Below are positions 22,490 to 36,000 of a stretch of 64,000 nucleotides of DNA, one piece after another. The stretch's first letter is position 1. Each line of letters starts with the position of its first letter. Below the pieces are notes generated by a model that was not told the DNA's origin, did not search any database, and saw only the letters and a program-made list of their open reading frames with translations. Position numbers and translations under genes: made by a program. Origin of the DNA: Chloranthus sessilifolius (lineage: Eukaryota > Streptophyta > Magnoliopsida > Chloranthales > Chloranthaceae). The DNA is taken from positions 63,515,068 through 63,579,067 of the forward strand of contig CM037589.1 of assembly GCA_021018995.1 (NCBI GenBank), read 5' to 3'.

Positions 22490-23748
22490 ACACTAGTTAT
22501 TTACCCGTGTGGTACGCATTTAGAAAATAACCTAAAAATCAAGTTTGGACTTGATCTGTGCCATATGCTTTTCACTTTTTAGAAGTGTGCCACGTGGAAT
22601 AAATAATTAACTGAGTGATGATACATGCTTTGTGTGCAGATTCCTTGTGGAAGAATGGGATAAAAAACAATCACGATCGCCCATCACCACTGTCTGATTC
22701 AAAAGAGTCACTGGTTTTCTCTATAAGCGCCCTCGTAATTAGGAGGGTGTGAATAGAGCACCTATTTTGAAAAGGGTACCAATATTTGCTACCAAATATT
22801 CTTTAAGGACAACCAAGGTTTTCCAATCGTACTAGCCATTGATGGCTTATATCAAAGGGTAGAGATGTCTTTTTGTCCCAATCTTCAACAAACAAAGTAA
22901 ATCTCTAGATCATGGCCAACTTACCATAGGGTCAGGTGTTGATTCCATGCGACACATCCGAAGAACCCTTCTCATGGTACACCCATTACCACCGTCATTT
23001 TTGGCGATGTGTGCCATATGGAATGAACGTCTACAGTGCCGGTATCTCATTCATGAAAACACTAGATCCTGGACCGACCAAGAAGACTAGCCGAGGGTCG
23101 GATTGCTTCCTCCAAGTGGCACCCAAATCTCAGTTTGGTGGAGTGGACTCCAACAGAGTCTATCCTAGACCAATGGTAGTTCCTTCTGAAAGAACCCGAC
23201 TCTCTTGGCCATCATTTAAACACCAAGCTAGTGCTTGGATGATCTTTACACCATTAATGGTTTAAGACGTGGATAATCCATACCGTTGATGGATTCATAC
23301 AATGAAGGGGAATCATACCATTAATGCCCAAAAATCACTCACTGGAGAATCTAAACCATCCAATCTAGTCTATAGTTTAGTCTAGCATACAAAGTTGATA
23401 AGACTCCGTGATATACTATGCTAAATTCCAAAATAAATATGAAGTAATTCAAGGTTGGGCATATAACTCAATTGGAAGGTTGACAATACTGCAATGGCAA
23501 GGTCGCAGGCTCAATCCCAACTTATCCTTAAAAAGATAATAACAATAACAGCAATAAATAAAGTAAATAGGAGTTTACTTTTGTATTTCCAAGCAAAAAA
23601 TATAATTTAAATTTGGATACACTAAATATAACATGTAAGAGGGGCCTGATTTGCCACTACAAGTGAAAGTCCCCCCCCATTACAACTCTACTAACATTAA
23701 AACAGGAAAAAGAAAATCGAAAAAAAAGAGTGATTTTTCCTTAACTTT
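22490..23748. other. Downstream flank of the ABC1K gene; no other gene
   Basis: Presumed terminator and 3' UTR region of the minus-strand gene (nearest 23748) and spacer. Open frames here (for example 22936-23265) have no recognised motif. Confidence 0.5.
23455..23530 (+). mobile_element. tRNA-like SINE head, decayed
   Basis: TATAACTCAATTGG resembles a Pol III A box, and GGTCGCAGGCTCAATCC about 35 bp later resembles a B box, followed by A-rich sequence. It cannot fold as a proper tRNA with acceptor pairing. Similar B-box strings stand near 5054, 26850, 40680 and 62852. Confidence 0.4.
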
Positions 23749-26700
23749 TCAACTATTTTGCCCTAAATTTAGTTGCATGTCTGGCCCCTTTTTGCCGAAG
23801 CTAGAGAAATCCTCCGGCAAGGGTACATTAATCTCAGCACAAACCAACTGAATTATTTTTCTAGTCACACCCCCAAGTGACATCTTGTTCACGGTAACAG
23901 CAATAGAAAATTGATGTTCGACATCACAAAAACCAGTTGATCCCCCGATCCCTGAGTGCCCAAAACTTTTCATTTGTCCGCTCGATTCAAACCTCCTAAA
24001 TCCGAGCCCAAACTTGCCATTTGGCAACACTAAATCGTTGTAATCTCCCGTACCCATAAATGCATCATGAATCCTAGGGTTACTATAAATCCTATCAACA
24101 CTTTTGTTTGTATTATTATTATTATTATCATTGCTACTGTTTTCAATGATATGTGAGTTACCATCAACATTAGTATTATGAGCAATAAGTCTATCAGTAC
24201 TATCATTCTGTGGGTTCTTCTGAATAACTGCTTCCTTACTTTTTCTTCCACCTCCCTTCTTCTTATTGGTTTTCATCGATGGGAATTTAGGGATGTGTGG
24301 GTGGCTGCCAAGTGGTATCGAGGAAGGAGTGTGAGGTGGCGGGACCAAGCCACCAGCAGCAAGAGCTGCATAGTATCGTGCAAGTGCACGGGCCGAGCAG
24401 TGGCCGTTGGCAGCAGGAATGATAGCCCGACGCATGTTGAGAGTATTGAAGAGGACAGGAAGGGCTGACAGGCCGCTTAACAAGTTGCTCGGTTGTGATT
24501 CCGAAGCCATGTATGGCCTATTGTTAAACTCGGAGAGCTTGTTGAGATCACTAGTGTCCAGAGTTAGGGTTGCCAGTCGAGATTCCACACCTGATGATGA
24601 AAATGGGAGCTTGTTATTAAAATTCGAGAAGAAGCTTGAGGTCCATTTGTGATTAATGACAAGTGGAATTTGAAATTGATCCCTCAAAAAACCAGAACAG
24701 AGGTCAGACCAGTGTAGCATCTGGTCTAGTTCTCATTGGGTTGACTGCCAATGCTTATATATGAAATAGAAAAATTGGTTCAAACTGGTTTGATTGATCT
24801 GCTAATCTGACCAGATAGGTTCAAGTGGGTGGTTTTTTCTGGCTTTTACGGTAGCGTGATTGAGTCAGAACCGTCAAATTTATGCTCATGCCCCACAACC
24901 AGTTGTGAATCATCTGGTCTGGTCTGGTATTTAAGCACTGCATTAAATTCGTCTGAGAAGTATAGCTGCATTTTAGTTAGCACGAGGGAGGAACACCAAA
25001 CATGTTGGAGAAAATGAGAGGACACCAGTGAGATTCTATTCATAAAAAAACAAAGAAAAAGAGAAAAGTTAACATTCCAGCACACCATTTATTAAGCATT
25101 ACTGTCAGAAACAATGAGCCAAATCATTTGCTTCCCACTTTTTTCTTCAATTTTTCCGTTGGCCTCAAAAAATTCTTGTTTGTGACCATAATTATGTAGC
25201 TTCATGCTCTGATTCTTCCCCGTGAATATATCAGATAAGAAAGGACGATAACCAACAATCTATTGAGACCCCATTTCTATAAAGTTTTTTCAAATTCATT
25301 TTTTCTAGATCATCTTTATATCGATAATTTTTTTATTTTTTTATATTTTCCGTGCCAGCTTAAGAAACAAATTAAAAATATACGTACACATATGGCATGC
25401 AAAGGAAACATGATATGAATGACAAATCAAGATGGTGTAAGAAGTAAAACAAGGAATGAATATTAGGGCTGTCTTCATGCCCAACCGGTTGAACCTATAT
25501 GGGATTCAACCAGTTTTAAACCCCTTGAATGGCAGGGATTCTCGAGTACCTTCACAGGTTGGAGTGAAAGTGCCTAAACACAGCCCATGCAAAAAAAATG
25601 GCAACTGTATGTTCATGATTCTCGAGTACCTTCACAGGTTGGAGTGAAAGTGCCTAAACACAGCCCATGCAAAAAAAATGGCAACTGTATGTTCATGATT
25701 GAATGGATAAGGGTATGCATATATGCGTGCATATGTAACCATAATTTGGTGCAGGTAACTCTTGTGAAAAAATAAGTGAAACTGGAAAGTGTTAACTTTT
25801 GGGTGCTTGCTCTGTGTTAAATCTAGGGGTGTAAATTTGGTTAAATGAACCGAACTGAAACCGAAAAAAGGTTTTCGGGTCGGTTCCAGCCTTACCAAAC
25901 CCGAACTGAAAAATTTCGGCTTCGGTTAATCAAACTTCCCACCACCCTAAACGAAACCAAACCAATCCAGTTTCGGTCAGTTTGGTTTTCGGTCATTTTT
26001 CATTTTTGCATTTTTTATTTTTTCCTTTTTTGAAGAGAAATTTTCTGTTCTTTTTTTGGTTTTCAGGGTCAGCTTCCTCATCCTACCCGGCTGGTTTCAG
26101 TTTTCAGCTACCAAAAATGAAACCAAACTGGGGTGTCTGTTTTCAGTCGGTTTTGGTCCAGTTCGGAATGCTCGGTTTTCGGTTTTAATTTGCACCCCTA
26201 GTATTTCAATGGGAGCTAAAATCAACAACTCAAATCAAATTACAAAGTCCAATGGGAAATTGTGGGAAATAATCATCATCATCATCATCATATCCTTATC
26301 CCATCTTATATGTGGTCAGGTGATTCAGTGAAACATGAATACTTTACATAGAAGTGCATATAGGAAATATTCTCCTGACTTATTTCAATATATGATGAAT
26401 GATGTTTCCCTGAATCATAAATTTGCAGCAATATGGTAAATGAGAGTCAGAACATACCAGGAGGAATGCCAATATATAGTTCACCTTCGATGTTGAGAGG
26501 GCGAATGACTGCTTCTTCCAAAACCTCTTGAAATTTCTTACCAGATGCATGCTGTTTCATTTAAAATTCCAAATCCATTATTATAATAAATTGGAAACTA
26601 AGAAATTGTCAAAAACATTGTGAAAGAGTAAAAGAGAACCTAAAAAATGTAACTGTCACAAAATGCAGGATTGCTGCTCTTCAATATTTTTTGTTTTTGA

Positions 26701-29700
26701 TTGTTGGTTTTTTTATATTATTTTTTATTTAACTAAAATAGAGAAAAAAAAAACCTACAACCTAAGTCCCTCATGATTTTCTGACCCAAACTCAAAACCT
26801 ATTGTTTTAACATTGATTTCATATTTGCAATATTGCAACCTCGAGGTCACAGGTTCGAGCCCCACTTATACCTATAAAAAAACATTGATTCCATATTTAA
26901 AAGATAACTTGAACTACTTTCGAACTATCACTGCAAAAGAAATATCTTTCGAATCTTGTGCAAAATTTAAGTTACTTGAAAAATCAAAGATAATTCTCAC
27001 ATGATTAGAGTATCTTTAAAAAAACGAAAGAGTACCTCTATAATTCCACCACAAAGCCAACCAAAAGATAAGTAGTGATATAGTTGCTCGCAACCGGGTT
27101 CTGTTTCAGGGGCTAACATAGCGATATGATCCAAAGATTCGTCCCAGTCAGTTAGAAGTAAAGGATTTTCCTTAATAATATCACCCATTCCATTGTGCAA
27201 ACCGGATGTATGATTAAGGACATGGTGAACCTGCAACAGAAATGAAAACTATGGGAAATGATAAAAGAAAAAAAAGCATCCAAGTGTAAGTTGATATTAG
27301 AGTTCGCCATTTTAAAAGTAGTTCGGAGAATATAAGTTTTATACCTTTATTGAATCTTTTCTGTTGATTCCAAAATCTGGCCAAATACCCGCAACATTTT
27401 CCTCGAGCTTTAGCTTCCTGTTAAAGAGAACATTCAAAACAGTTTACCTCACTTCCGTTACAGGAGACTTCCAAGCATTGATTCTCTGACCATGAAAAGA
27501 AACACTGAACAGAATACAAAAAAGGTAAAAAAAGGCAGATCATTTGCAACATTGTGGAATGAATCCTCTTCCAAATAGGTGTATGCTATGTTTCATCCTT
27601 GAAAAATGAGTTGACCACCTTTTAATCAATTGCCATACCAATTGGAGGATTTACAATTTTGTTTTGCATTTCTTGGATGCATAGAACAATTCCTCTTTTG
27701 CTGTCATTTTGGTCTCTTGGACGGCGAGCCACTTTTCCTTGTACTTTTATCATTTCAATCCTTCACACAGGGACTGTTTCAGATCTCCTTGGACATGCCC
27801 AACCATTTCAAGTGACATTTTTATAGGTTGTATAGTCCAAATACCAAAATCTTGGTTTTCCATTATAGTAAAATCATTCTCCATGCTCTCATGTTCGCTA
27901 ATGTTGCACTCCATTTATTCATCTTTGATCTGCTGATTTTTAAAATCCTGAATTCTAAGCTCTCTCCTAAGTTCCAAATTGATTATGCCTTCATTCAAGA
28001 CTTGTCAATCACAAAATTTATGACATCTCCTCTAACGAACAAGTTGTAGATATCTTCACAAAGTCCTTGTCTTGTGATCGACATTGGTTTTTGAGGGGGA
28101 GACATTCAGTCATAGTTACCCAAAAACCCTTTTGACTCTCTCGTACCAGTCCCCATGCGTACTTGTACCGGGGACTGCTACAGAACGCTTCATAAAATTT
28201 TTAGAAATGTGTTCAATTTATAATAGAACTCGTTTCATTTTAAACAAAAACGGTTTCTATCTAAGAAGAACCTCGTTTCAATTTATATTGAAACTCGTAT
28301 CTATTAATTGATACGTCTCTCTTAAATATGAAACTAATTTCGTCCTTTTGCTAACCAACTTTTAGAGCCATTAGATTAGGTCAAAATCTCACTTTTACGA
28401 ATTTTATAGTTCATGAAATCTTGAAACGAGCTTCATATGCATATGATCAGAAATTATATGTACATTTTAGATATGTTTCTAGTAATATTTTTTTAATAAG
28501 TAATTTGGATAGTACAGTTTAGTGTGTGTGTGTGTATATATATATATATACTGACAGATAAACGTAATCATTGTTTTTCATCCATTGGTAGACGAGTTCA
28601 ATAAATAATGTGTCTAAACACTGACATTTAGAAACATAAATACTAATACTACAAATGTAATTCTCATTATAACTACACAAAAAAGTACCAATATCTTATA
28701 TATGTCACATCCGTTTCGAATCTATGTTGCATTAGTAGCGGTTATATAACAAATCTATCTCGCACCACCAGTGGAAGCAAGCTACCCCTGCTTCAAAAGA
28801 ATGAGCTAGTGGTTTGCATCACAGAAATTTAAAAAGAGAAGAGTTTGTCTCCTCTCTTCTAGTTCTCTTATTCAGGATATTTCATGCTCTTTGCTCTTGG
28901 ATAGGCAAACTGTGGTTTGCATCACAAATCTTAAAAAGAAAAACAAAAGACTTATGACTACTGCACTTCATATCCTTCGACCCTCAATTTCTGAAATGCT
29001 GCATCTCTTCAAGCTGCCCCAAACGCTGCAAATACATCAATGTTCCTTCCTCATCTGAGATTAGATTTATGCTCTGGCCCCATAGCATCCTATAGAGTTC
29101 TTTTTGAATCTCTTAATTTACATTCCACAGAGATAGGTTTTTTAAATGATGACAATAAATCAGATGGCAAGATGCGTTGACTAAAGGAATAATATAAGCT
29201 CCAAAAAGAAAGGATGTCTCTTCCACATTGGAATCCTTCTTTTGAACCTTTCCAAGCTCCATACCCAGGTGCAACATGAAACTTACATGATTCCTAATTC
29301 CTAGTAGGAAATCCAAGATAAGGATAAATAATCCATCGAAGAACAGGGAAAAGGAAATGATAAGCTGATCTCGCCTAATAAACCAACCAATTAGTTTCCC
29401 CAAAAATTTTAGGGCTAAAGTAAATCAGCTAAAGCCTTTGTATTTTTCAGTGAAGGATGATCCACCTGCTTGTACAACCAAGGTTTAAAAGCACAACTGA
29501 GTAGTGGAAAAGTTCACTGATTTAGCTCAACTCAGATCAAGAAACTCTAGATGAAGAGTTTTAAATAGTTTTATATCATCTGAGGAAACTCGATCAGGAA
29601 CATGAAATAATCAATTGAATAAACAAAAAGCTCTTTGGACTGCAATAGAATATTTTTGAACTACAAAATTTAACACAAAAAAAAAAGATATTCAACCAAA

Positions 29701-30007
29701 TTCCAGGTGATGTGGACCAGGACCCTCATCATGTTAAAGTCAAATTTCAAAATTTCTAACCTGTAAGTAAACATCTCTCCCTAAATATCGTTCAGTTCAT
29801 ATCGCCATCATAGAACCTCTTCCAATACTTAACATGCTTTAAATTGGGTATCTGACGGGGACGCCACATACATGGACATTGGATTCGGACCACATCGTTT
29901 CTACCGGCGTCGAAAGAAGAGGAGGGGGAGCCCGAGTTCGAGTACCCGTGTTTCATCAGTGATGAAACATTTTGAGTGGAGGAGAATGACGGGGAACGTC
30001 AAGGAAA

Positions 30008-30072
<65 letters not shown>

Positions 30073-33000
30073 TGTTCACGATGAACAGTGACGGACGTCC
30101 GTGATTTTGCCCCCTATCTGTCCATAGGTCACGGACGTCCGTGGACGTCGTGACGGGACTTCTAATTTCGAGTTTTTTGTTGCGAAAACTTTCCTTTTAG
30201 TGCTTTATTTCTATTAGAACTCTTTATTTCGAGTTTAATTATTGGTGGCCTATATATTGAGGCTTGTAAAGACTTTTTAATTAGTTATTGAATATTTTGA
30301 ATGCTTTATGCTTGAATATTCTTTGCCTGAGATGGGTTTGGTGTGAGGCCAAGGAAGTGATTCCCAAAAGTCATTGTTATTTTCTCTATTATCTATCACT
30401 GTCTTCTTTGAATCTTTTGCCTTATTGATCCCTGCTTGTTTCTCCTACATCTTAACTTATTGATTTCTTGATCCCTAAAACTATAAATCCCTTTCAGAAT
30501 CCCAAATCAAACAGAGCCCAAAACCCTTTTCTAAGCCATAAATCAAACCATAAGCCCATTACAAAACCACACACCTATTTCCAAAACCCTTATTAGAGCC
30601 TGCGAATCTACGTCGGATCGAAGACGACGCCCAAGCCTGGAAAAAGCTAGAGTTCTATCTCTAGGCCGATCTCACCTCAAATCTAATAGTACTTGCGCAT
30701 CAGACTGGACCCTAACTAGATCTCGCGTGATCTACCAACTTGAATTCTCTGAACCCTAAGGTATTTAAGATAGTTTTGAGATTAAGCTTGATTTAATTTT
30801 ATTTAATTTCGACAAAATCGCATAATATCATAATCACGCATTTTAGGGTCGTTGTACCACATCAATTTTGGTATCAGAGCCAGGTTTTCTAGGCTAGGGC
30901 ATCCTTGCTTGTCATATCTATTTTATTGCATTGTTTTCTTTTGTGGGTTCATATTGCATTCCATATTAGAACCCTAATAGACCTTGTGATCACCATGGAC
31001 TCGAGTGCGATTCTCAATGCCCTTAACGGTATGCGAGAAGAGTTGGGTGCTATTAGTGCACGACTGAATACCATTGAGCAAGCCCAAACATCCCTAGAAG
31101 TTGGTAATGATAGATTACGTGATCTAATCAACCAACTGGAAGCGATGGGTGGGCTGGAAAATCAACACCAAGAGCGTGAATGTCCACACTTTGAACGTAA
31201 TGGTCGCCAAGACAACCGGAACCGTAGGGATCATCGTAGAGATGACTATGACCCCGAAGTTCAACTCCTAAAGAACGTTCGAGTTGAGATTCTCACTTTC
31301 GATGGAAGATGGACCCTACCGTCTTCCTCGATTGGCTTTCAGACATGGACCAATATTTTGATTGGTATGCCATGAATAACGACCGTTGCGTTAGACTCGC
31401 TAAGATGAAGTTGGTTGGTCAAGCTCGACTTTTCTGGCTCAATGTCGAGTGCATTAGGGTGAACGCGGGTTGACTTCTCATTACCCATTGGGACGACATG
31501 AAGGAACGACTTACTGAGAAGTATGTTCCTTTCTCATACCACCAACGCCTCGTCGACTAGTGGCAAAATTTACGCCAAGGTGGTATGCCCGTGACCGATT
31601 ACATTGCCAAATTTGAAGAGTTCATGATGAGGGCAAAAGTATTGGAAGACCCTGAAATTACTCTCTTTAGATTTTGCACCGGATTACGACTTGAATTGCA
31701 AAAAGAATTGATTTCTCACCCCGTAGAAACTCTTGAAAAATGCTATGCCGTTGTGCAAGATCTTGAACGGTACTTGAAAACTACGGTGGTGAAGAGGACC
31801 GAGCCATATTATAATAGTCAACGATCCGGTGAGGGACGATTCATTCCTCCTCCCAAACCCACACAACCTGCCCCTACCAATTCGAGGTTTGAAAAGGGAA
31901 AAAGTGTAGTTGGAGACTCCTCCAGGGTTAACTCTCAAGTAAAGTGCTATAAATGTCATCGGATGGGACACTTTGCTTCCCAATGCCCTATGAAAGAACC
32001 CCAGAGGACTCTCTTCATTGAGGGAGAGGAGGATGATGATGGGGTAGTGGTTGAAGAGGAAGTATTTGAACCGGTTAGCATACCCAGTGATGAAGAGGGT
32101 GATGCTATTAGTCATGCTTTAGTTGTGAGGTGTGCCCTTGCACAACCTCAACGGGATGAAAAGGATGACTGGCGAAGGGAGAACATCTTCCACACCTACT
32201 CCATATTTGGTGAAAAGAATTGTAGGGTCATTGTGGATAGCGGTAGTTGCACTAATGTTATATCAACTCATGTCGTACGCCGCTTAGGGCTTACACCCGA
32301 AGCCCACCCGAGACCTTATAAAGTCGCATGGGTAAATTCTTCGTCCATTCCCGTGTCGAAAAGGTGTCGTGTACCGATTCAGTTAGGTTCTTATTCGGAC
32401 ACCTTATGGTGTGATGTGGTGCCGATGGATGTGGGTCATATCATTTTGGGAAGGTCGTGACTCTACGACATGGACGTAACTCTTTCTGGTCGAACAAACA
32501 TATGCACATTCATGCATAAGGGCAAAAAGATCACTTTACACCCTTTACCTCCCAAAGCACCATCGACCAACACAGTTGAAAAGAAGGGCAAGTCTTCTAA
32601 ATCCATTAATATTGTGAGCCCTTCTGAGTTTGAGAAAGCATCGATAGAAGAGAGTGTGGTGTATGTTGTTGTCACCGTAGAGAGTGCTCCCGAGTCGGTG
32701 AGCGAGTGTCCCAAGGAGGTTGAGCCGATTTTAAAAGAGTTTACGGATGTCTTCCCTGAAGACTTACCAAACGAACTCCCTCTTCTGCGTGATATCCAAC
32801 ACGCAATTGACTTGGTTCTCGGATCTACTTTACCGAACCTGCCCCACTATAAGTTGAATCCGGTTGAGCACGCCGAGTTGACTCGGCAAGTCAATGAGTT
32901 CCTTCAGAAGGGGTTCATCCAAGAGAGTCTGAGCCCGTGTGCCGTACCTACCCTACTCACTCCTAAGAAAGATGGTACATGGCGCATGCGTGTGGATAGC

Positions 33001-36000
33001 CGTGCAATCAACAAGATTACCGTTAAGTATCGATTTCCCATACCAAGGCTCGATGACATGCTTGACATGATGGTTGGTGCCACTATCTTTTCAAAGATCG
33101 ACCTTAAGAGTGGTTACCATCAAGTCCGCATCCGCCCCGGTGATGAGTGGAAAACCACCTTTAAGACTAAGGACGGTTTTTATGAGTGGATGGTCATGCC
33201 ATTTGGGCTTTCTAATGCCCCGAGTACTTTCATGCGACTCATGACCCAAGTGTTGAGGTCGTTTTTAGGCAAATTCTTTGTTGTTTATTTCGATGACATT
33301 TTGATCTATAGTCATAACAATGATCAACACTTGAACCACCTTAGGTTGGTTTGTGAGACCCTCAAGGGCGAGAAGTTGTTTGCAAATCTCAAGAAATGCA
33401 CCTTCATGCAACATTCTGCTGTTTTCTTGGGATTTATTATCTCGGCCGATGGAATGGTCGCGGCCCACGAAAAGGTTAGAGCCATTGTGGAGTGGTCTGA
33501 GCCTACAAACATACACGATGTCCGTAGCTTCCATGGTTTGGCTACTTTTTATCATCGCTTCATCAGAAGCTTTAGTACCATTATGACCCCAATTACTGAT
33601 TGCATGAAAAGGGGGGACTTTAAATGGGGCAAAGCTGCGGCGAAAGCCTTTGCTGAGATCAAACAACAAATGAGTAGTGCACCCGTCATGCGCTTACCGG
33701 ACTTTTCCAAAGTCTTCAAAGTCGCATGCGACGCATCCGAAATAGGCATAAGAGGAGTGCTTAGCCAAGAGGGTCACCCTGTGGCCTATTTTAGTGAAAA
33801 ACTTAACGAGGCGAAGCAAAAATACTCCACCTATGACAAGGAGTTCTATGCGGTCGTTCGATCTCTTTGGTATTGGAAGCATTAACTTAGACTGCATGAA
33901 TTTGTGTTGTTTTCTGACCATGAAGCCTTACGCTTTCTTGCTTCACAGAAGAAGTTGAACCCAAGGCACGCGAAGTGGGTTGAGTACCTTCAAGGGTTCA
34001 CATTCGTGTTAAAGCATAAAGTGGTCTTTGAAAATAGACGTGATGTACTTAGTCAGCGAGTGGTGACTTTGCGCACAATGAGCACCGAGGTCGTCGGGTT
34101 CGAACAGTTAAAGGATGAGTACCCCGAGTGCCCAGATTTTGGGGTTGAGTACATTGCTCTCCTTAGTAACCCGACCAGCACACACTCTGCGTACACCATC
34201 CAGGATGGGTACTTGTTTAAAGGTAATCGCCTTTGCATCCCTCGCACTTCATTGCGTGACTTTCTCATTTGGGAGTTACATGCTGGAGGGATGGCTGGAC
34301 ATTTCAGGCGTAATAAAACTGTTGCGCTCGTAGAGGATAGGTTCTTTTGGCCTAGCCTAATGAGAGATGTCGCTCGGGTTGTCAAACATTGTCGTACTTG
34401 CCAAGTGTTAAAACAGACCAAACAAAATACTGACTTGTACACTCCTTTACCCGTGCCACACACACTGTGGCAAGACCTCTCTATGGATTTCGTGCTTGGA
34501 CTTCCTAAGACCCTTAGGAAGCACGATTCCATTTTTGTCGTAGTGGACCGATTTTCCAAAATGGCCCACTTCATTCCTTGTTCCAAAACCTCCGATGCAG
34601 CTCATATTGCTAAATTATTTTTCGCGGAGGTAGTGTGTCTTCATGAGTTGCCCAAAACTATTGTGTCTTATAGGGATGTTAAATTTACTAGCTATTTTTG
34701 GAAGACCCTTTGGCACATGATGGGCACATTGCTCCAATTCTCAACAGCTTACCACCCTCAAATGGATGGCCAAACCGAAAGCACCAATAGGAGCCTTGGG
34801 AATCTCCTTCGTAGTCTTGTTGGTGATCATGTTAGGACCTGGGATACCATTTTACCCACAGCTGAGTTTGCCTATAATAATTATGTCAATAGGTCCATAG
34901 GCATGAGTCCTTTTGAGGTAGTGCATGGTCATAGGCCTAGGACCCCATTAGATTTGATCCCCATGTCTGCATCCCATAGAGTGTGTGCAGCCGATGCATT
35001 TGCACAACAACACATTCATAGCTTGCATCAGAAATTAAAGAAAATTAATTCAATCAACAATCAATATAAATTATCTGCAGATGCTAACAGGCCTTATAAA
35101 AAATTTCAGGTGGGTGATTATGTGATGGTAGAGTTTGGCACAGGCGATTCCCATCGGGATTAGCAAAAAGCTCAATCCGATTTGGGCCTTTTAGAATTTT
35201 GGCTAAGAGTGGTCCTAATGCATACGTGCTCGAGCTTCCTCCAGGCACGGGGTTAGTTCAACGTTCAATGTGGAGGACTTGGTTCCTTATTTGGGCTTCA
35301 CCCCACCTCCTGAAAACCCACTCCAGCCACTTCCTAGCCCCAGCCCCAATCCATCCTTGCAACCTATACCTCTTCCTTCCCCAAGTAAATAGAGATAAGA
35401 TGAGATAGAGGATATAATCAACGATTATGCCGTCTCTACACATGACGGAGGATTCCAGAAGTACTTGGTTAAATGGGTCGGCAAACCGGAGTCTGAAAAC
35501 ACTTGGGTCCACGAGAATGAAGTTAGTCGCTTGAACCTCGACCTGCTAGACATCTACCATGAGCGCGTTTCATCGGTGATGAAACCTTTTTGGTCCAGGG
35601 GAATTGGCGGGGACGCCACATACATGGACATTACCACAACGTTTCTACCGGCGTCGAAAAAAGAGGAGAGGGAGCCCGAGTCCGAGTACAACATGCGTGT
35701 TTCATCGGTGATGAAACATTTTGAGTGGAGGAGAATGACGGGGTACGTCAAGAAAAAAAAAAAAAAAAAATTACTGTTCACGATGAACAGTGACGGACGT
35801 CCGTGATGAACAGTGACGGACGTCCGTGATGAATAGTGACGGACGTCCGTGATTTGCCCCCTATCTGTCCGTAGGTCACGGACGTCCGTGGGGCACTACG
35901 GACGTCCGTGGACGTCGTGACAGGACTTCTAATTTCGAGTTTTTTGTTACGAAAACTTTCCTTTTAGTGTTTTATTTCTATTAGAACTCTTTATTTCGAG

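Larger units (their letters stand above)
24591..26457 (-). other. Last intron of the ABC1K gene (1.9 kb)
   Basis: Donor GTATGTT at 26457 and acceptor TCATCAG ending 24591. It holds an 80-bp tandem duplication and a hAT-like element. A (CAT)n run near 26270-26291 is followed by CCTTATCCCATCT, resembling an RTE LINE 3' tail. Confidence 0.85.

Noticed and set aside
22936-23265. Open frame of 109 codons downstream of the ABC1K gene
   Set aside because: No family motif or coding-like composition was found, it sits in repeat-poor spacer, and similar chance frames are common here.
23455-23530. Possible tRNA gene (A-box and B-box-like strings)
   Set aside because: There is no acceptor-stem pairing or proper anticodon arm; it is better read as a SINE-type remnant. 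The same holds for similar strings near 5054, 26850, 40680 and 62852.
24591-24720. Extending the last ABC1K exon upstream to an in-frame ATG at 24720
   Set aside because: The family sequence begins exactly at the TCATCAG acceptor; residues upstream of it do not match the family, and the phase with the exon at 26458 requires the splice.
27600-27940. Extension of the copia scrap, or an RTE fragment, upstream of 27940
   Set aside because: Weak resemblance to both kinds of element, with too little similarity by eye to assign it.
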